DNA of 64,000 nucleotides from Clostridium sp. 1001271B_151109_B4 (lineage in GTDB: Bacteria > Bacillota > Clostridia > Clostridiales > Clostridiaceae), in NCBI RefSeq assembly GCF_015670405.1, contig NZ_JADPBQ010000003.1, positions 165,974-229,973 of the forward strand. The letters are read 5' to 3'. The translations under genes and the position numbers were made by a program. The notes under the pieces were generated by a model, which did no database searches, was not told the origin of the DNA, and was given only the letters and a program-made list of their open reading frames with translations. Shown piece by piece: positions 45,463 to 54,380 of this stretch. Within the stretch, counting starts at the first letter, position 1. Every line of letters starts with the position of its first letter.

Positions 45463-46356
45463 TTACCTATTATCCATTGCCTTTTCCATATTATAAGGTT
45501 CTGCATGAATATTAATTTCTTTTATATAACATAAATTATCTATTATACTTTTCTCTAAGTTATCTGCAATTTCATGTGCCTCTTCTAAGCTCTTTGATTT
45601 ATCAATAAAAATACTCATATCTACATATGCAACTGATCCATATTTTCTTGACTTCAAATCCTTTATACCATATATTCCTTCATTAGTTCTTACCATATTT
45701 TTAATTTTAATAATGTCCTTTTTATTAATTGCACTATCCATTAATTCAGCACATGAAATCTTTAAAATATTTATACCAACCTTAACAACAACTATAGCTA
45801 CTATAATAGATGCAATTGGGTCTAATACCTTAAACCCTAGCATTGCCCCTCCTATCCCAATAAACGCAGCTATAGATGATAATGCGTCCGATCTATGATG
45901 CCATGCATCAGCCTTTAACGAAGAAGAGTTAATCTTGTTTGCTACTCTTATAGTAATTTGATATTGATACTCCTTAACACCTATTGAAATTAAAGCTATT
46001 ATAAGTGGCAAAACACTAGGCACTTCAATGGTATTAATATTAAGCAACTCAATAGCTCCATTATATCCTATTTCTAAGGCCACAATTATAAGTACCGTTG
46101 CTAAAATAAACGATACTAAACTTTCTGCTTTCTCATGCCCATATTGATGTTCTTCATCCCTTGGTTTTCTAGAAATTTTGTTACCTATAAGAATACCAAT
46201 TGAAGTTATAATATCAGAAGCTGAATGTAGTCCATCTGCAATAATTGCAGATGAATTTCCAATAAATCCAGCTACTATCTTCATTATTGTTAATCCTATA
46301 TTAAGTAAAATCGATAATATTGTTACTTTATTCGATTCATCATACCTATTTTTCAT
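45463..46356 (-). CDS. Cation diffusion facilitator (CDF) metal efflux protein
   Basis: About 297 residues. Six membrane helices with the CDF metal motifs ADGLHSASDIITS (His/Asp of helix II) and ADAWHHRSDALSS (helix V), then a cytoplasmic C-terminal domain ending EINIHAEPYN. It exports Zn, Fe, Mn or similar divalent metal in exchange for protons. Start at 46356, because GGAG lies 8 bases before that ATG; the open frame runs 21 codons further. An AT-rich 16-bp palindrome about 80 bases upstream could be a metalloregulator site. Monocistronic. Confidence 0.88.
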   Translation of the reverse strand: MKNRYDESNKVTILSILLNIGLTIMKIVAGFIGNSSAIIADGLHSASDIITSIGILIGNKISRKPRDEEHQYGHEKAESLVSFILATVLIIVALEIGYNGAIELLNINTIEVPSVLPLIIALISIGVKEYQYQITIRVANKINSSSLKADAWHHRSDALSSIAAFIGIGGAMLGFKVLDPIASIIVAIVVVKVGINILKISCAELMDSAINKKDIIKIKNMVRTNEGIYGIKDLKSRKYGSVAYVDMSIFIDKSKSLEEAHEIADNLEKSIIDNLCYIKEINIHAEPYNMEKAMDNR

Positions 46357-46436
46357 TGTTATCACTCCATTATCATTTGATAGAATCATTATATGTTTCA
46401 CCTTTATAAGTGTACACATTTTTCTCTTTGTTAATC

Positions 46437-46452
46437 ATTATCAATTGATAAT
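46437..46452. promoter_or_regulatory. Palindromic operator-like site upstream of the CDF gene
   Basis: ATTATCAATTGATAAT is a perfect 16-base palindrome within AATCATTATC..., similar in style to Fur/PerR-type boxes that contain repeated ATTATC words. It lies 80-95 bases upstream of the CDF start. Metal-dependent control is plausible but the regulator is not identified. Confidence 0.4.
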
Positions 46453-46480
46453 AAAATTGGTTTATTGATATTAAAAATTA

Positions 46481-46504
46481 CAAGGAGTAATTAATTACTC
46501 CTTG
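46481..46504 (-). terminator. Terminator of the asr-nar operon
   Basis: Perfect palindrome with arms CAAGGAGTAA / TTACTCCTTG and loop TTAA, followed on the minus strand by TAATTTTTAATA. It is 6 bases after the stop of the last gene of the operon. Confidence 0.75.
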
Positions 46505-46509
46505 CTCAT

Positions 46510-47733
46510 TTAATATACAAACTCTAAGTTTTCCTTTATATTAAAGAAATCCGAATAATCTATATCAAATAATGGCTTTTTAACCTTTGATACATTAATA
46601 TTTTCCTTAATCAATTGAGTTAAAACTCCTGCATATGATAAATCACCTTGAATTATCGCTCCATAAATACATCCATCTTTGTAAATTATCTTTTTATAAT
46701 CATCTCCATTTTTATCTATAACCTCTTCATAACTATCATCTGGCTTATTTACAACCCCAAGAGACATAGTTGGAAGTCCTAAAAAACTCATAGTATTTTT
46801 ACTTCCAAAGAAATCATTCATAAATGCAACTTTTCCACTCATATTACTTGCAGCTATAATTCCTTCCTTAACAGCTGTTGGCCAAATAGGATTTCTTCCA
46901 CTTATATCGCCAGCTGCATATACATCTTTTGCATCAGTTTCACCCTTTTCATTTATTATTACTCCAAACTTATCACAGGTTACTGAAGTTCCCTCTAAAA
47001 ATTTAATATTTGATCTAACACCAGTACAAGCTATTACAAGTTCACATGGTATCTCTTCGCCTGTATTAAGCCTTAATGCTACTGGATTTTTATTATCATC
47101 TATTATTAATTTTTCAGCTTTTACACCAAATTTTAAATTTACTCCCCTATCTTCAAGAAGCTTTTCATATCTATTTGCAGCATATTTATCTAATTGAAGT
47201 GGAAGTATTCTATCTCCCATTTCAACAAGTGATACATTTATATCATAATCAATTATTCCAGCTAAAGCATCTATACCAACTAATCCTCCACCTAAAACAA
47301 CAACATTCTTAACTTTATTTGCAACTTCTTTTATTTTAAGAGCATCTTCTAAATCTCTAAGTCCTACAACATTATTAGCTTCCCTTAAATTTTCTATTGG
47401 TGGTATAAATGAATATGCCCCTGTTGCTAACAATATTTTTTCATACTTAATTTCTTGCCCATCATCTAAAGTGACACTATGCTCTTCAGGATTTATTTTA
47501 GTTACTTCCTTTCCTTTAATCCATTTTATATTGTATTTATCAAAAAATTCCCTTGGAGTAAAATCTAAATCTTCTACAGTTCTTCTTCCATCTAAATAAT
47601 GATGTAAAATACATCTAGAATAAACGTGTTCATCTTTTGAAATTAAAATAATTTCTGCATCTTTATTATATTCTCTTAAGGTTCTAGCACCATTAATTCC
47701 TGCTGCTGAAGCTCCTACCACTACATATGCCAT
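46510..47733 (-). CDS. NAD(P)H/FAD-dependent oxidoreductase of the nitrate reductase module
   Basis: 407 residues. FAD-binding VVVGASAAGINGAR at the N-terminus, a second nucleotide fold at VVLGGGLVGIDALAG (about 150) and the ATGAY and CTGVRSN motifs place it in the pyridine nucleotide-disulfide reductase class, near NirB N-terminal and NADH:rubredoxin-type enzymes. Start at 47733: the ATG overlaps the ferredoxin stop (TAATG) and an AGAGGA precedes it. It probably passes electrons from NAD(P)H to the ferredoxin-like protein and NarB. It is the last gene of the operon. Confidence 0.82.
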   Translation of the reverse strand: MAYVVVGASAAGINGARTLREYNKDAEIILISKDEHVYSRCILHHYLDGRRTVEDLDFTPREFFDKYNIKWIKGKEVTKINPEEHSVTLDDGQEIKYEKILLATGAYSFIPPIENLREANNVVGLRDLEDALKIKEVANKVKNVVVLGGGLVGIDALAGIIDYDINVSLVEMGDRILPLQLDKYAANRYEKLLEDRGVNLKFGVKAEKLIIDDNKNPVALRLNTGEEIPCELVIACTGVRSNIKFLEGTSVTCDKFGVIINEKGETDAKDVYAAGDISGRNPIWPTAVKEGIIAASNMSGKVAFMNDFFGSKNTMSFLGLPTMSLGVVNKPDDSYEEVIDKNGDDYKKIIYKDGCIYGAIIQGDLSYAGVLTQLIKENINVSKVKKPLFDIDYSDFFNIKENLEFVY

Positions 47734-48146
47734 TAATCCTCTTCTACCTCCTCTAATGTTAAAGCTTCCATCGGACATCTTGCTACACATTGTGGATAAT
47801 TTTCCTCTGTTGACCTACACATATCACATTTCATTACTTCCTTATCTGTTGCACTATCCATCTTTAATACACCATAAGGACATGCCATTATACACATAAA
47901 GCAACTAGCACATCTTGATTTATCATATAAAACTAATCCTGTTTCATCATCTCTTCTCATTGCACCAGTCATACAAGTGTAAACACACTCTGGCTTAGAA
48001 CAATGTCTACAATATATCGGAGCATATCTTCCCTCACTATTAATAGTAATTCTTCCCCTTGTATCACCACCATGAGCAACTTTACAAGCAGTGGTACATG
48101 TTAAACATCCTATACATTTTTTTCTATCTATTTTTATTCTCTTCAC
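47733..48146 (-). CDS. Four-cluster ferredoxin-like iron-sulfur protein
   Basis: About 137 residues with four Cys groups: CIGCLTCTTAC, CRHCSKPECVYTC, CASCFMCIMAC and CDMC...CVARC. This is the HycB/NarH/DmsB-type layout for up to four [4Fe-4S] clusters. Start is probably the GTG at 48146, five bases after AGGTGA, with another in-frame GTG at 48155 directly after the narB stop. It is the electron-transfer subunit between the FAD enzyme and the molybdopterin protein. Confidence 0.85.
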   Translation of the reverse strand: MKRIKIDRKKCIGCLTCTTACKVAHGGDTRGRITINSEGRYAPIYCRHCSKPECVYTCMTGAMRRDDETGLVLYDKSRCASCFMCIMACPYGVLKMDSATDKEVMKCDMCRSTEENYPQCVARCPMEALTLEEVEED

Positions 48147-48155
48147 ATCTCTCAC

Positions 48156-50234
48156 CTAGCCAATCTTTTCTATTTTTACAGGTACATATTTAAAGTTAGG
48201 TTCTTTTGAATATGTATCAAATATTGAAGGCAAAAGTGAATTGGCTTCTATATAGTGCATAGGTGCATAAATTTGATTTTTCTTAACAGTTCTTGATAGC
48301 TTAACAAGGAAATCGTTACTTACGCCATTTGGAGAAGATATCCTAACTATATCATTTTCCTTAATATTTAATTCTTCTGCTAATTCATTATTAATATTTA
48401 CATAACCTCTATGAGGAACAATTGCACTTACATCATTTATTTCACGTGTTCTTGTTTGTGTATGCCATTGTCCTACTGTTCCTCTTCCAGTATTAAATAA
48501 ATAAGGATATTCTTCGCTTGCTTCTATTGGTACTTGCGCTACATCTTCATACATAAACTTTGCCTTTTTACTAGGTGTAAAATATTTATTATCTTCAAAT
48601 AATCTTCTTTCATCTTCTTTAATTTCTTCACCTTTTCTACAAGGCCATTGTACTCCTCTAGAATCCTTTAAAGAATCATAATCTACACCAGTAATATCAC
48701 ATGGCATTCCTTTTGAACATTCTTTCATTAACTCAAAAGCATCTCTAGGAGTTTTCCATTTATCTAGAAGTTTACCCATTCCTAAAGCCTTGCCTACTCC
48801 AAGCATAATATCATAATCTGTTAATTCATTATCCTTCTTTTTAAGTACTGGGTTTAATTTTGATAATCTTCTTTCTGTATTTATTATTACCCCTTCTTTT
48901 TTTAATCCATTTGCTGAAGGTAATAATAAGTCACAGTAATGAGCTGTTTCAGTATCAGCATAAATATCTTCTACTACCAAAAAGTCTATCTTTTCAGCAG
49001 CCTTTTTAAACTCTAAATTATTAATCCATGAACTTAATGGATTAGTTGCAACAACCCATAAAGCCTTTATTTCACCTGAATTTATTTTATCTATAATTAC
49101 GTTATAAGGTAAGGTTGGTTTTGTAGGTAACATTTCTTCATCCATAGCTAACACTTCTGCTATACGCTTTCTTCTTACTGGATCGCTATACTCTCCACCA
49201 CCATAAAATCCTGTTGTATTACTAAATAATCTTGATCCCATTGCATTACATTGTCCTGTAATTGAATTAGCACCTGTTCCTACCCTACCTATATTCCCTG
49301 TCATTAATGCAATATTTATTATTGCCTGAGCATTTCTTACTGCTTGATATCCTTGATTTATTCCCATAGTCCACCAAAGTGATACTCTTTCACCTTCATG
49401 AATTATTTTTGCAAGCTCTAACATCCTCTCACTAGATATTCCTGTTTTGTCTTCTACCTTATCTAAAGTAAAATCTTTTACCTGTTCTTTAAAGCCTTCA
49501 AAATCCTCAGTATACTTTTCTATGTACTCTTTATCAATCCAGTCTTTTTCTATTAATATATTTGCTAAAGTGTATAAGAATGTTAAATCACTCTTAGCCT
49601 TTATATCATACCAAATATCACAATTTGTTACTGTTTCTGATCTTCTTGGATCAACTGCAATAAGTTTAGCATTACGTTTATTCTTTCTTACTCTACTCCA
49701 AAGAATTGGGTGACACACTACTGGATTGGACCCTATTAATATAATTACATCTGATTCTTCTAAATCTTTTAATGTATATGGTGGTGCATCAAAACCAAAA
49801 CTTTGTTTGTATGCTACTACTGATGTTGCCATACAAAGTCTAGTATTACCATCTCCATTTCCACCTAAAAAGTTTCTTCCTATATGGCCAATTAGGGCCA
49901 TTTCTTCTGTTGCTAATTGTCCTGTACTTATAAATGCAAAGCTTTCTTTTCCATATTTACTTTGAATATCTAAAACTCTATCTGCAAAAAGTTTAAATGC
50001 TTCATCCCATGAAATTTGTTTCATAAGTCCATCTTCACCTCTCATAAGAGGTAATACAGGATTGTGAACTTTTGTATTTTGCTTATCTAAGTTTAACCCC
50101 TTTGTACAGCAAAAACCTTCATTTACCGGATAATCTTGTGTAGGGACAACTTTTTTTATTTCATCATCTTCTACATGAAAATCTAGGTTACACGCTATAG
50201 AGCAATAGTTACAAGTTGATCTTATTACTTCCAT
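48156..50234 (-). CDS. narB: Molybdopterin nitrate reductase, NarB-like
   Basis: 692 residues of the NapA/NarB/formate-dehydrogenase class. An N-terminal [4Fe-4S] motif, Cys8-x2-Cys11-x3-Cys15 with a Cys near 42, is followed by the NTRLCMATSV segment. Its Cys (about 140) would bind molybdenum as in NapA (N.R.CM). The C-terminal domain has GRGTVGQWHTQTRTR, which contacts the cofactor. It is soluble, with no Tat signal, which fits cytoplasmic assimilatory or electron-sink nitrate reduction as in C. perfringens NarB. Formate dehydrogenase is less likely, since there is no Sec/Cys in that motif context. AAGGAG lies before the ATG. Confidence 0.82.
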   Translation of the reverse strand: MEVIRSTCNYCSIACNLDFHVEDDEIKKVVPTQDYPVNEGFCCTKGLNLDKQNTKVHNPVLPLMRGEDGLMKQISWDEAFKLFADRVLDIQSKYGKESFAFISTGQLATEEMALIGHIGRNFLGGNGDGNTRLCMATSVVAYKQSFGFDAPPYTLKDLEESDVIILIGSNPVVCHPILWSRVRKNKRNAKLIAVDPRRSETVTNCDIWYDIKAKSDLTFLYTLANILIEKDWIDKEYIEKYTEDFEGFKEQVKDFTLDKVEDKTGISSERMLELAKIIHEGERVSLWWTMGINQGYQAVRNAQAIINIALMTGNIGRVGTGANSITGQCNAMGSRLFSNTTGFYGGGEYSDPVRRKRIAEVLAMDEEMLPTKPTLPYNVIIDKINSGEIKALWVVATNPLSSWINNLEFKKAAEKIDFLVVEDIYADTETAHYCDLLLPSANGLKKEGVIINTERRLSKLNPVLKKKDNELTDYDIMLGVGKALGMGKLLDKWKTPRDAFELMKECSKGMPCDITGVDYDSLKDSRGVQWPCRKGEEIKEDERRLFEDNKYFTPSKKAKFMYEDVAQVPIEASEEYPYLFNTGRGTVGQWHTQTRTREINDVSAIVPHRGYVNINNELAEELNIKENDIVRISSPNGVSNDFLVKLSRTVKKNQIYAPMHYIEANSLLPSIFDTYSKEPNFKYVPVKIEKIG

Positions 50235-50335
50235 TTAAAACACTCCTTACTTAAATATAAATAATAAAATATTTACATATCGTTAAGTCTTTAATTAATT
50301 AAATAACAATTAATAATTTAATTTTTAATTCTATT

Positions 50336-51319
50336 TTATTTCCTCATATAATGTACTCCTGCCCAATTTACATTTTCACTAACTTCGGCTATTTCTGGTA
50401 AGTTAACTCCATCTAAAGCCCATTTCTTATATTCCTTATATCCAACTCTATCAACTATATATCCAATATGTTCTTTTCCATAAGGTGCATCTGGACTTAT
50501 ATATTCCCTAACAAATTTATAAGTATTATCTATAACTTTTAAAACAGTATCTTCATCAGCCCATTTTATAAAATCTTCTGCAATTCTTGGATTCGTTTTC
50601 CCAGTTCTACCCATAATAACAATTCTATAATACTTCTTAGGACTTCTGGTCCATGCGTTATTAGGACATGCTAAAACACATTCTCCACAACCAATACACT
50701 TACTTGGATCTCTTACAACTTTATAATTCTTTGCACTTAATGCTGTAGTGGATACTTGTTTACACTTCTTTACACATGCCCCACAAGATATACATCTATA
50801 TGAATCATAAACTGGCAAGCACATTCCTATTATTCCGATATCATGCATTCTAGCTTTTATACAATCATTAGGACATCCTGTTGCTGCAATTTTTACATGT
50901 AAGTCATCGGGATAAACCATATCTTCAATTTTTCTTGCTAATTCTGTTGTATTATACTGAGCCTTAGGACAAATATTATTTCCAATACAAGAAGTTATAT
51001 TTCTTGTACCTGCAGAAGGATATCCTGATCCCTTATGCTTTTGATTAGTACCCATATTGTCAATAATAGGTTGAAGTGCTTCATTTACTTCATCCATACG
51101 CTCCATTGGAATTCCTAATACTTCAAACCCCTGTCTTGTTGTAACATGAACCCTTCCATCTCCATATTTATCAGCTAAATCAGCAACTAATTTTAATGTA
51201 TCTGTACGAATTGATCCTCCTGGAATTCTAATTCTTACTGCTGTCATATATTTGTTTTTAGTTATTCTAAATGCATTTTTCATGGTCTTTCTTGTATTTA
51301 AATCATGTATAAGTGCCAT
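50336..51319 (-). CDS. asrC: Anaerobic sulfite reductase subunit C
   Basis: 327 residues. Siroheme-binding catalytic subunit that reduces sulfite to sulfide. The siroheme/[4Fe-4S] motif is CIGNNICPKA (about 111-120) and ATGCPNDC (about 147), with an inserted ferredoxin domain CISCGACVKKC and CIGCGECVLAC. Length matches Salmonella AsrC (337). Co-transcribed with asrB (12 bases between). AGGAGG precedes the ATG. Confidence 0.93.
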   Translation of the reverse strand: MALIHDLNTRKTMKNAFRITKNKYMTAVRIRIPGGSIRTDTLKLVADLADKYGDGRVHVTTRQGFEVLGIPMERMDEVNEALQPIIDNMGTNQKHKGSGYPSAGTRNITSCIGNNICPKAQYNTTELARKIEDMVYPDDLHVKIAATGCPNDCIKARMHDIGIIGMCLPVYDSYRCISCGACVKKCKQVSTTALSAKNYKVVRDPSKCIGCGECVLACPNNAWTRSPKKYYRIVIMGRTGKTNPRIAEDFIKWADEDTVLKVIDNTYKFVREYISPDAPYGKEHIGYIVDRVGYKEYKKWALDGVNLPEIAEVSENVNWAGVHYMRK

Positions 51320-51331
51320 AGCCTATCCCTC

Positions 51332-52126
51332 CTAATCATATAATGTCTTTCCAAAAGCATAATTAAATACTGGTCCATCTGTACATATATAAGTAGTATC
51401 CATTCTACAATGGCCACATTTTCCTAATCCACAACACATTTTTCTTTCATATGAAACCCAAATATTATAATCCTCTATACCTATCTTTTGGAATTCTGCT
51501 ATTGTAAATTTCATCATCATTGGAGGTCCCACAATTACTGCTGAAACACTTTCTTTATCCTTAATTTTAAGCTCTGGTATATATTTAGTTACAAGCCCTA
51601 CATCGCCATCATAATTCTCTTCAGCTTTATCAACTGTTAATATAACATTAAATTTTGATTTCCATTTTTGTATATCTTCTTTAAATAAAACATCTTCAGG
51701 GGATCTAAATCCACAAACTAATGTTACACTTTTACATTCATCTATATTTTCATAAAAATATTCCAAAATTCCTCTAACTGGAGCTAATCCACTTCCCCCT
51801 GAAACTATTATTATTTCTCTATCTTTATAATTTTTAATTTCAAAACCATTCCCATATGGTCCTCTTAATTGTATACTGTCACCTATATTTAACTTAAATA
51901 TCTCTTCTGTAACCTTACCAACTTCTCTAATTGTAAAATCTAAATATTCATTGCTAAATCCTGATACTGATATTGGTGATTCTCCATATCTAGGCATTGA
52001 AATTTCAAAAAATTGTCCTGGATTTATTTCATCACATTTTCTATTTACTCTAAAAGTCCATTCTTTTGGAGTATGCTTTATAATATCTAAAATTTTCACT
52101 TTATAAGGAATATACTCATTTACCAT
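51332..52126 (-). CDS. asrB: Anaerobic sulfite reductase subunit B
   Basis: 264 residues. Ferredoxin-reductase-type FAD and NAD(H) domains (GQFFEISMPRYGESPIS, VSGGSGLAPVRG) and a C-terminal iron-sulfur motif CCGLGKCGHCRM, as in dihydroorotate dehydrogenase electron-transfer subunits. Takes electrons from NADH. Four bases from asrA; GGGAGG before the ATG. Confidence 0.93.
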   Translation of the reverse strand: MVNEYIPYKVKILDIIKHTPKEWTFRVNRKCDEINPGQFFEISMPRYGESPISVSGFSNEYLDFTIREVGKVTEEIFKLNIGDSIQLRGPYGNGFEIKNYKDREIIIVSGGSGLAPVRGILEYFYENIDECKSVTLVCGFRSPEDVLFKEDIQKWKSKFNVILTVDKAEENYDGDVGLVTKYIPELKIKDKESVSAVIVGPPMMMKFTIAEFQKIGIEDYNIWVSYERKMCCGLGKCGHCRMDTTYICTDGPVFNYAFGKTLYD

Positions 52127-52129
52127 CTT

Positions 52130-53143
52130 CTAATCCTCCCTTTGCTTACTTTTAACAAATTGAGTTACTTTATTCATAGCAGTTGATATTGATATATATT
52201 GAGGACATACATCATCACATCTTCCACATCCTATGCACATTTGTGGTCCAAATCTTTCACCATAATCGTACATTTTATGCATCGTTCTATATCTCATTCT
52301 ATCTCCATTTCTTACTCTAACATCATGTCCTCCAGCCATTAAAGAAAATCCTGGTATTTGACATGATGCTCCAACCCTCCTTCTTTCACCACATCTTGCA
52401 TTATCCTGACTCACTACATCTTGCATCGTATAGCAGGAACATGTTGGACAAGAAAGATTACACCTTCCACATGCTATACATCTATAGTCATATTCTCTCC
52501 AAAGCTCTGCTTCCGCCACCTCTAAAGGATTTAATTCTTCTGGCAATGTTACTTTTACTTCATTAGAGGATACAAATTCAATATTAAAGTCTGCTTCTGT
52601 TCCTACAAAAATATCTTTAAACTCATCATCTTTAACATCTATATAAACATCACCCTTATCAACCTTAATTGCTAGTGAATAATCATCGGTCTTATTAGTA
52701 CCAAAACTTACACAAAAGCAATTTCTAAAGCTTTCTGCACATCCAATTAATACTATCTTAACTTTATCCCTAAGCCTCTTATAATAATAATCAGGTTCTT
52801 TACCATTATTTAAATAAACATTGTCTATACGATGTAATCCATGAATATCACAAGAACGCATAAAAACTAACATTTTTCGTTCATCTATAGATGGAATTTT
52901 ATATTCATCTTCATTGTAATAAAATAATGTTTCTGTAACTGGCATAACTACTTCTTTAGCAGTAAAATGTGATTTACGATCAAATTCAATTTCATTAATA
53001 CTTTTGATTTCTTCATATCTAATTACATCTGTATCTGAATATTGACCTGCATAGGGTATAGATACTGGAGCAATAACTTTATACTTATCTTTAATGTTGT
53101 TTATTATATTGTCAAACTCTTCAACAGTAATTTTAATTTTCAT
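52130..53143 (-). CDS. asrA: Anaerobic sulfite reductase subunit A
   Basis: 337 residues. The C-terminal half has two ferredoxin motifs, CIACGRCNLSCPTC and CIGCGRCDDVCPQY, and an additional CAESFRNCFC cluster. The N-terminal part is the AsrA-specific domain. Start at 53143 (MKIKITVEEF), because GAGGTGGAACTA precedes it and the upstream GTG lies within that site. It is the first gene of the asr-nar operon, behind the structured leader RNA. Confidence 0.92.
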   Translation of the reverse strand: MKIKITVEEFDNIINNIKDKYKVIAPVSIPYAGQYSDTDVIRYEEIKSINEIEFDRKSHFTAKEVVMPVTETLFYYNEDEYKIPSIDERKMLVFMRSCDIHGLHRIDNVYLNNGKEPDYYYKRLRDKVKIVLIGCAESFRNCFCVSFGTNKTDDYSLAIKVDKGDVYIDVKDDEFKDIFVGTEADFNIEFVSSNEVKVTLPEELNPLEVAEAELWREYDYRCIACGRCNLSCPTCSCYTMQDVVSQDNARCGERRRVGASCQIPGFSLMAGGHDVRVRNGDRMRYRTMHKMYDYGERFGPQMCIGCGRCDDVCPQYISISTAMNKVTQFVKSKQRED

Positions 53144-53253
53144 TAGTTCCACCTCACTTTTGTCATAAGTTTATCTTTTGTAAAATTATTCTTATATATT
53201 CATGATTTTAACTACACATTTAAGTTTAAAATTTTCTAAGGCTTAATAAATAC

Positions 53254-53288
53254 ACAAAAAAAGAGAGATGTTTTTTTACATCTCTCTA
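53254..53288 (-). terminator. Leader terminator upstream of asrA
   Basis: Minus-strand perfect 10-bp hairpin AGAGAGATGT / ACATCTCTCT with a 6-base A loop followed by TTTTTTTG. It lies about 110 bases before asrA and about 200 bases after the promoter, in attenuator position. Confidence 0.85.
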
Positions 53289-53490
53289 CTAAATAAATAA
53301 ACCTTCTACTATTGGGCTAAAGTTATAAATTGCCATTATCACATCACTCAAAAAATTAGCTACATACCTTGTAACTGGACCAATTGCTATAAAAACCTTA
53401 ACTAATCAAGATAGATAAACCAATATTATCTCATCTTCATTAATTAAGGTTTCGCCTGCTATTCAGTAACCATCGCAACACTGTCCAGTA
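53289..53490 (-). ncRNA. Structured leader RNA of the asr-nar operon, candidate riboswitch
   Basis: On the minus strand, transcription should begin near 53490. A closing stem pairs ACTGGAC (53483-53489) with GTCCAGT (53374-53380). An inner UUGC / GCAA stem follows, then a CUG-AAUAG-CAG mini-hairpin, the string GCAGGCGAAACC, and a long arm. In the long arm AAACCTTAA.. (to 53452) pairs with TTAAGGTTT (from 53393) over about 24 bp with bulges. A terminator is downstream. I could not assign it to a known class from memory (a molybdenum-cofactor-type element was considered). Promoter, compact fold and terminator together argue for a regulatory RNA. Confidence 0.55.
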
Positions 53491-53496
53491 AACGTT

Positions 53497-53525
53497 TATA
53501 TATCATTTATCTTTTATTTTGTCAA
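53497..53525 (-). promoter_or_regulatory. Sigma-A promoter of the asr-nar operon
   Basis: TTGACA (53520-53525) and TATATA (53497-53502) on the minus strand, separated by 17 bases. The -35 is perfect. Places the transcript start at the first base of the structured leader. Confidence 0.75.
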
Positions 53526-53565
53526 TTTAATCCCAATACATCTTTTCTCCAAGCAAAAGTTCTTA

Positions 53566-54261
53566 TTACTCTTTTTCATTTATTAATAGCTTATTTAAAA
53601 ATTCACGTATTTCACCTTCATTTAAATATACATCACCAATCATTCCATGAATTCTATAATATTCAATATAATCATGAAAATCCGACCCTGCAGTATAAAT
53701 CATATTTCTTTCTTTAGCTATATTAATTAAATTTTTAGTTTCCTCTTCAGTATTTTTATAATACTTTGCTTCTATTCCATCAAAATTAATATTAATTATA
53801 TTTTCAAAATCCTTTTTACATAAAAGTACAGGATGCGCTAAAACAACTGTAGCTCCAAAAAATCTTAATATATCCACTCCTGTTTTAACACATATCTTAT
53901 TCTTATACCCGCAAAAATCTATATCATTATAAAATATCTTCCTTATATCTTTTACATTGCCTTGTTTAACCTTTAAAAGAATAGTTTTAAGTAATTCGTT
54001 ATTATAGCTATCATCCTTAAAATAACCTAATACATGAACTCTGCACTTCTCATATCTAGTAGATAATTCTACTCCTGGTATTACTCTTATTCCTTGCCTT
54101 TTTCCTTCTTCTATAGCCTCATCAATTCCCTCTGTATTGTTATGATCTGTTATTGCTAGGATATCAACCTGTTTTATTTTAGCTAGCCTAATTATCTCAG
54201 TAGGTGTAAGGCCTCCATCAGAGTAAGTTGAATGAATATGAAAATCACCTTTTGTATACAT
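53566..54261 (-). CDS. PHP-domain phosphoesterase (TrpH/YciV-like)
   Basis: 231 residues. PHP metal motifs FHIHSTYSDGGLTP (7-20), ITDHNN (about 38), GVELSTRY (about 63) and HPVLL and GSDFHD further on. Relatives hydrolyse 3-prime,5-prime-bisphosphonucleotides or short RNAs (RNase AM). No helical insertion. It is monocistronic, with GGG before the ATG. Its exact substrate cannot be read from sequence. Confidence 0.85.
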   Translation of the reverse strand: MYTKGDFHIHSTYSDGGLTPTEIIRLAKIKQVDILAITDHNNTEGIDEAIEEGKRQGIRVIPGVELSTRYEKCRVHVLGYFKDDSYNNELLKTILLKVKQGNVKDIRKIFYNDIDFCGYKNKICVKTGVDILRFFGATVVLAHPVLLCKKDFENIININFDGIEAKYYKNTEEETKNLINIAKERNMIYTAGSDFHDYIEYYRIHGMIGDVYLNEGEIREFLNKLLINEKE

Positions 54262-54327
54262 ACTTTTTCCCTAATAATTATTTACCTTTTATTATATGTT
54301 ATTTTATATTTTATGCACCTTAAAATA

Positions 54328-54356
54328 CAAAAAAAGACAATCCCTTTGGATTGCCT
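54328..54356 (-). terminator. Terminator of the infC-rpmI-rplT operon
   Basis: Minus-strand hairpin GGCAATCC-AAAG-GGATTGTC, with one G-U pair, followed by TTTTTTTG. It lies about 25 bases after the rplT stop. Confidence 0.9.
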
Positions 54357-54380
54357 TATGTAAACAAATTATATTGATAA

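Noticed and set aside
53289..53490. Naming the asr leader as a Moco, c-di-GMP or cobalamin riboswitch
   Set aside because: GCAGGCGAAACC resembles fragments of several aptamer consensuses, but none of the complete conserved sets could be matched by eye.
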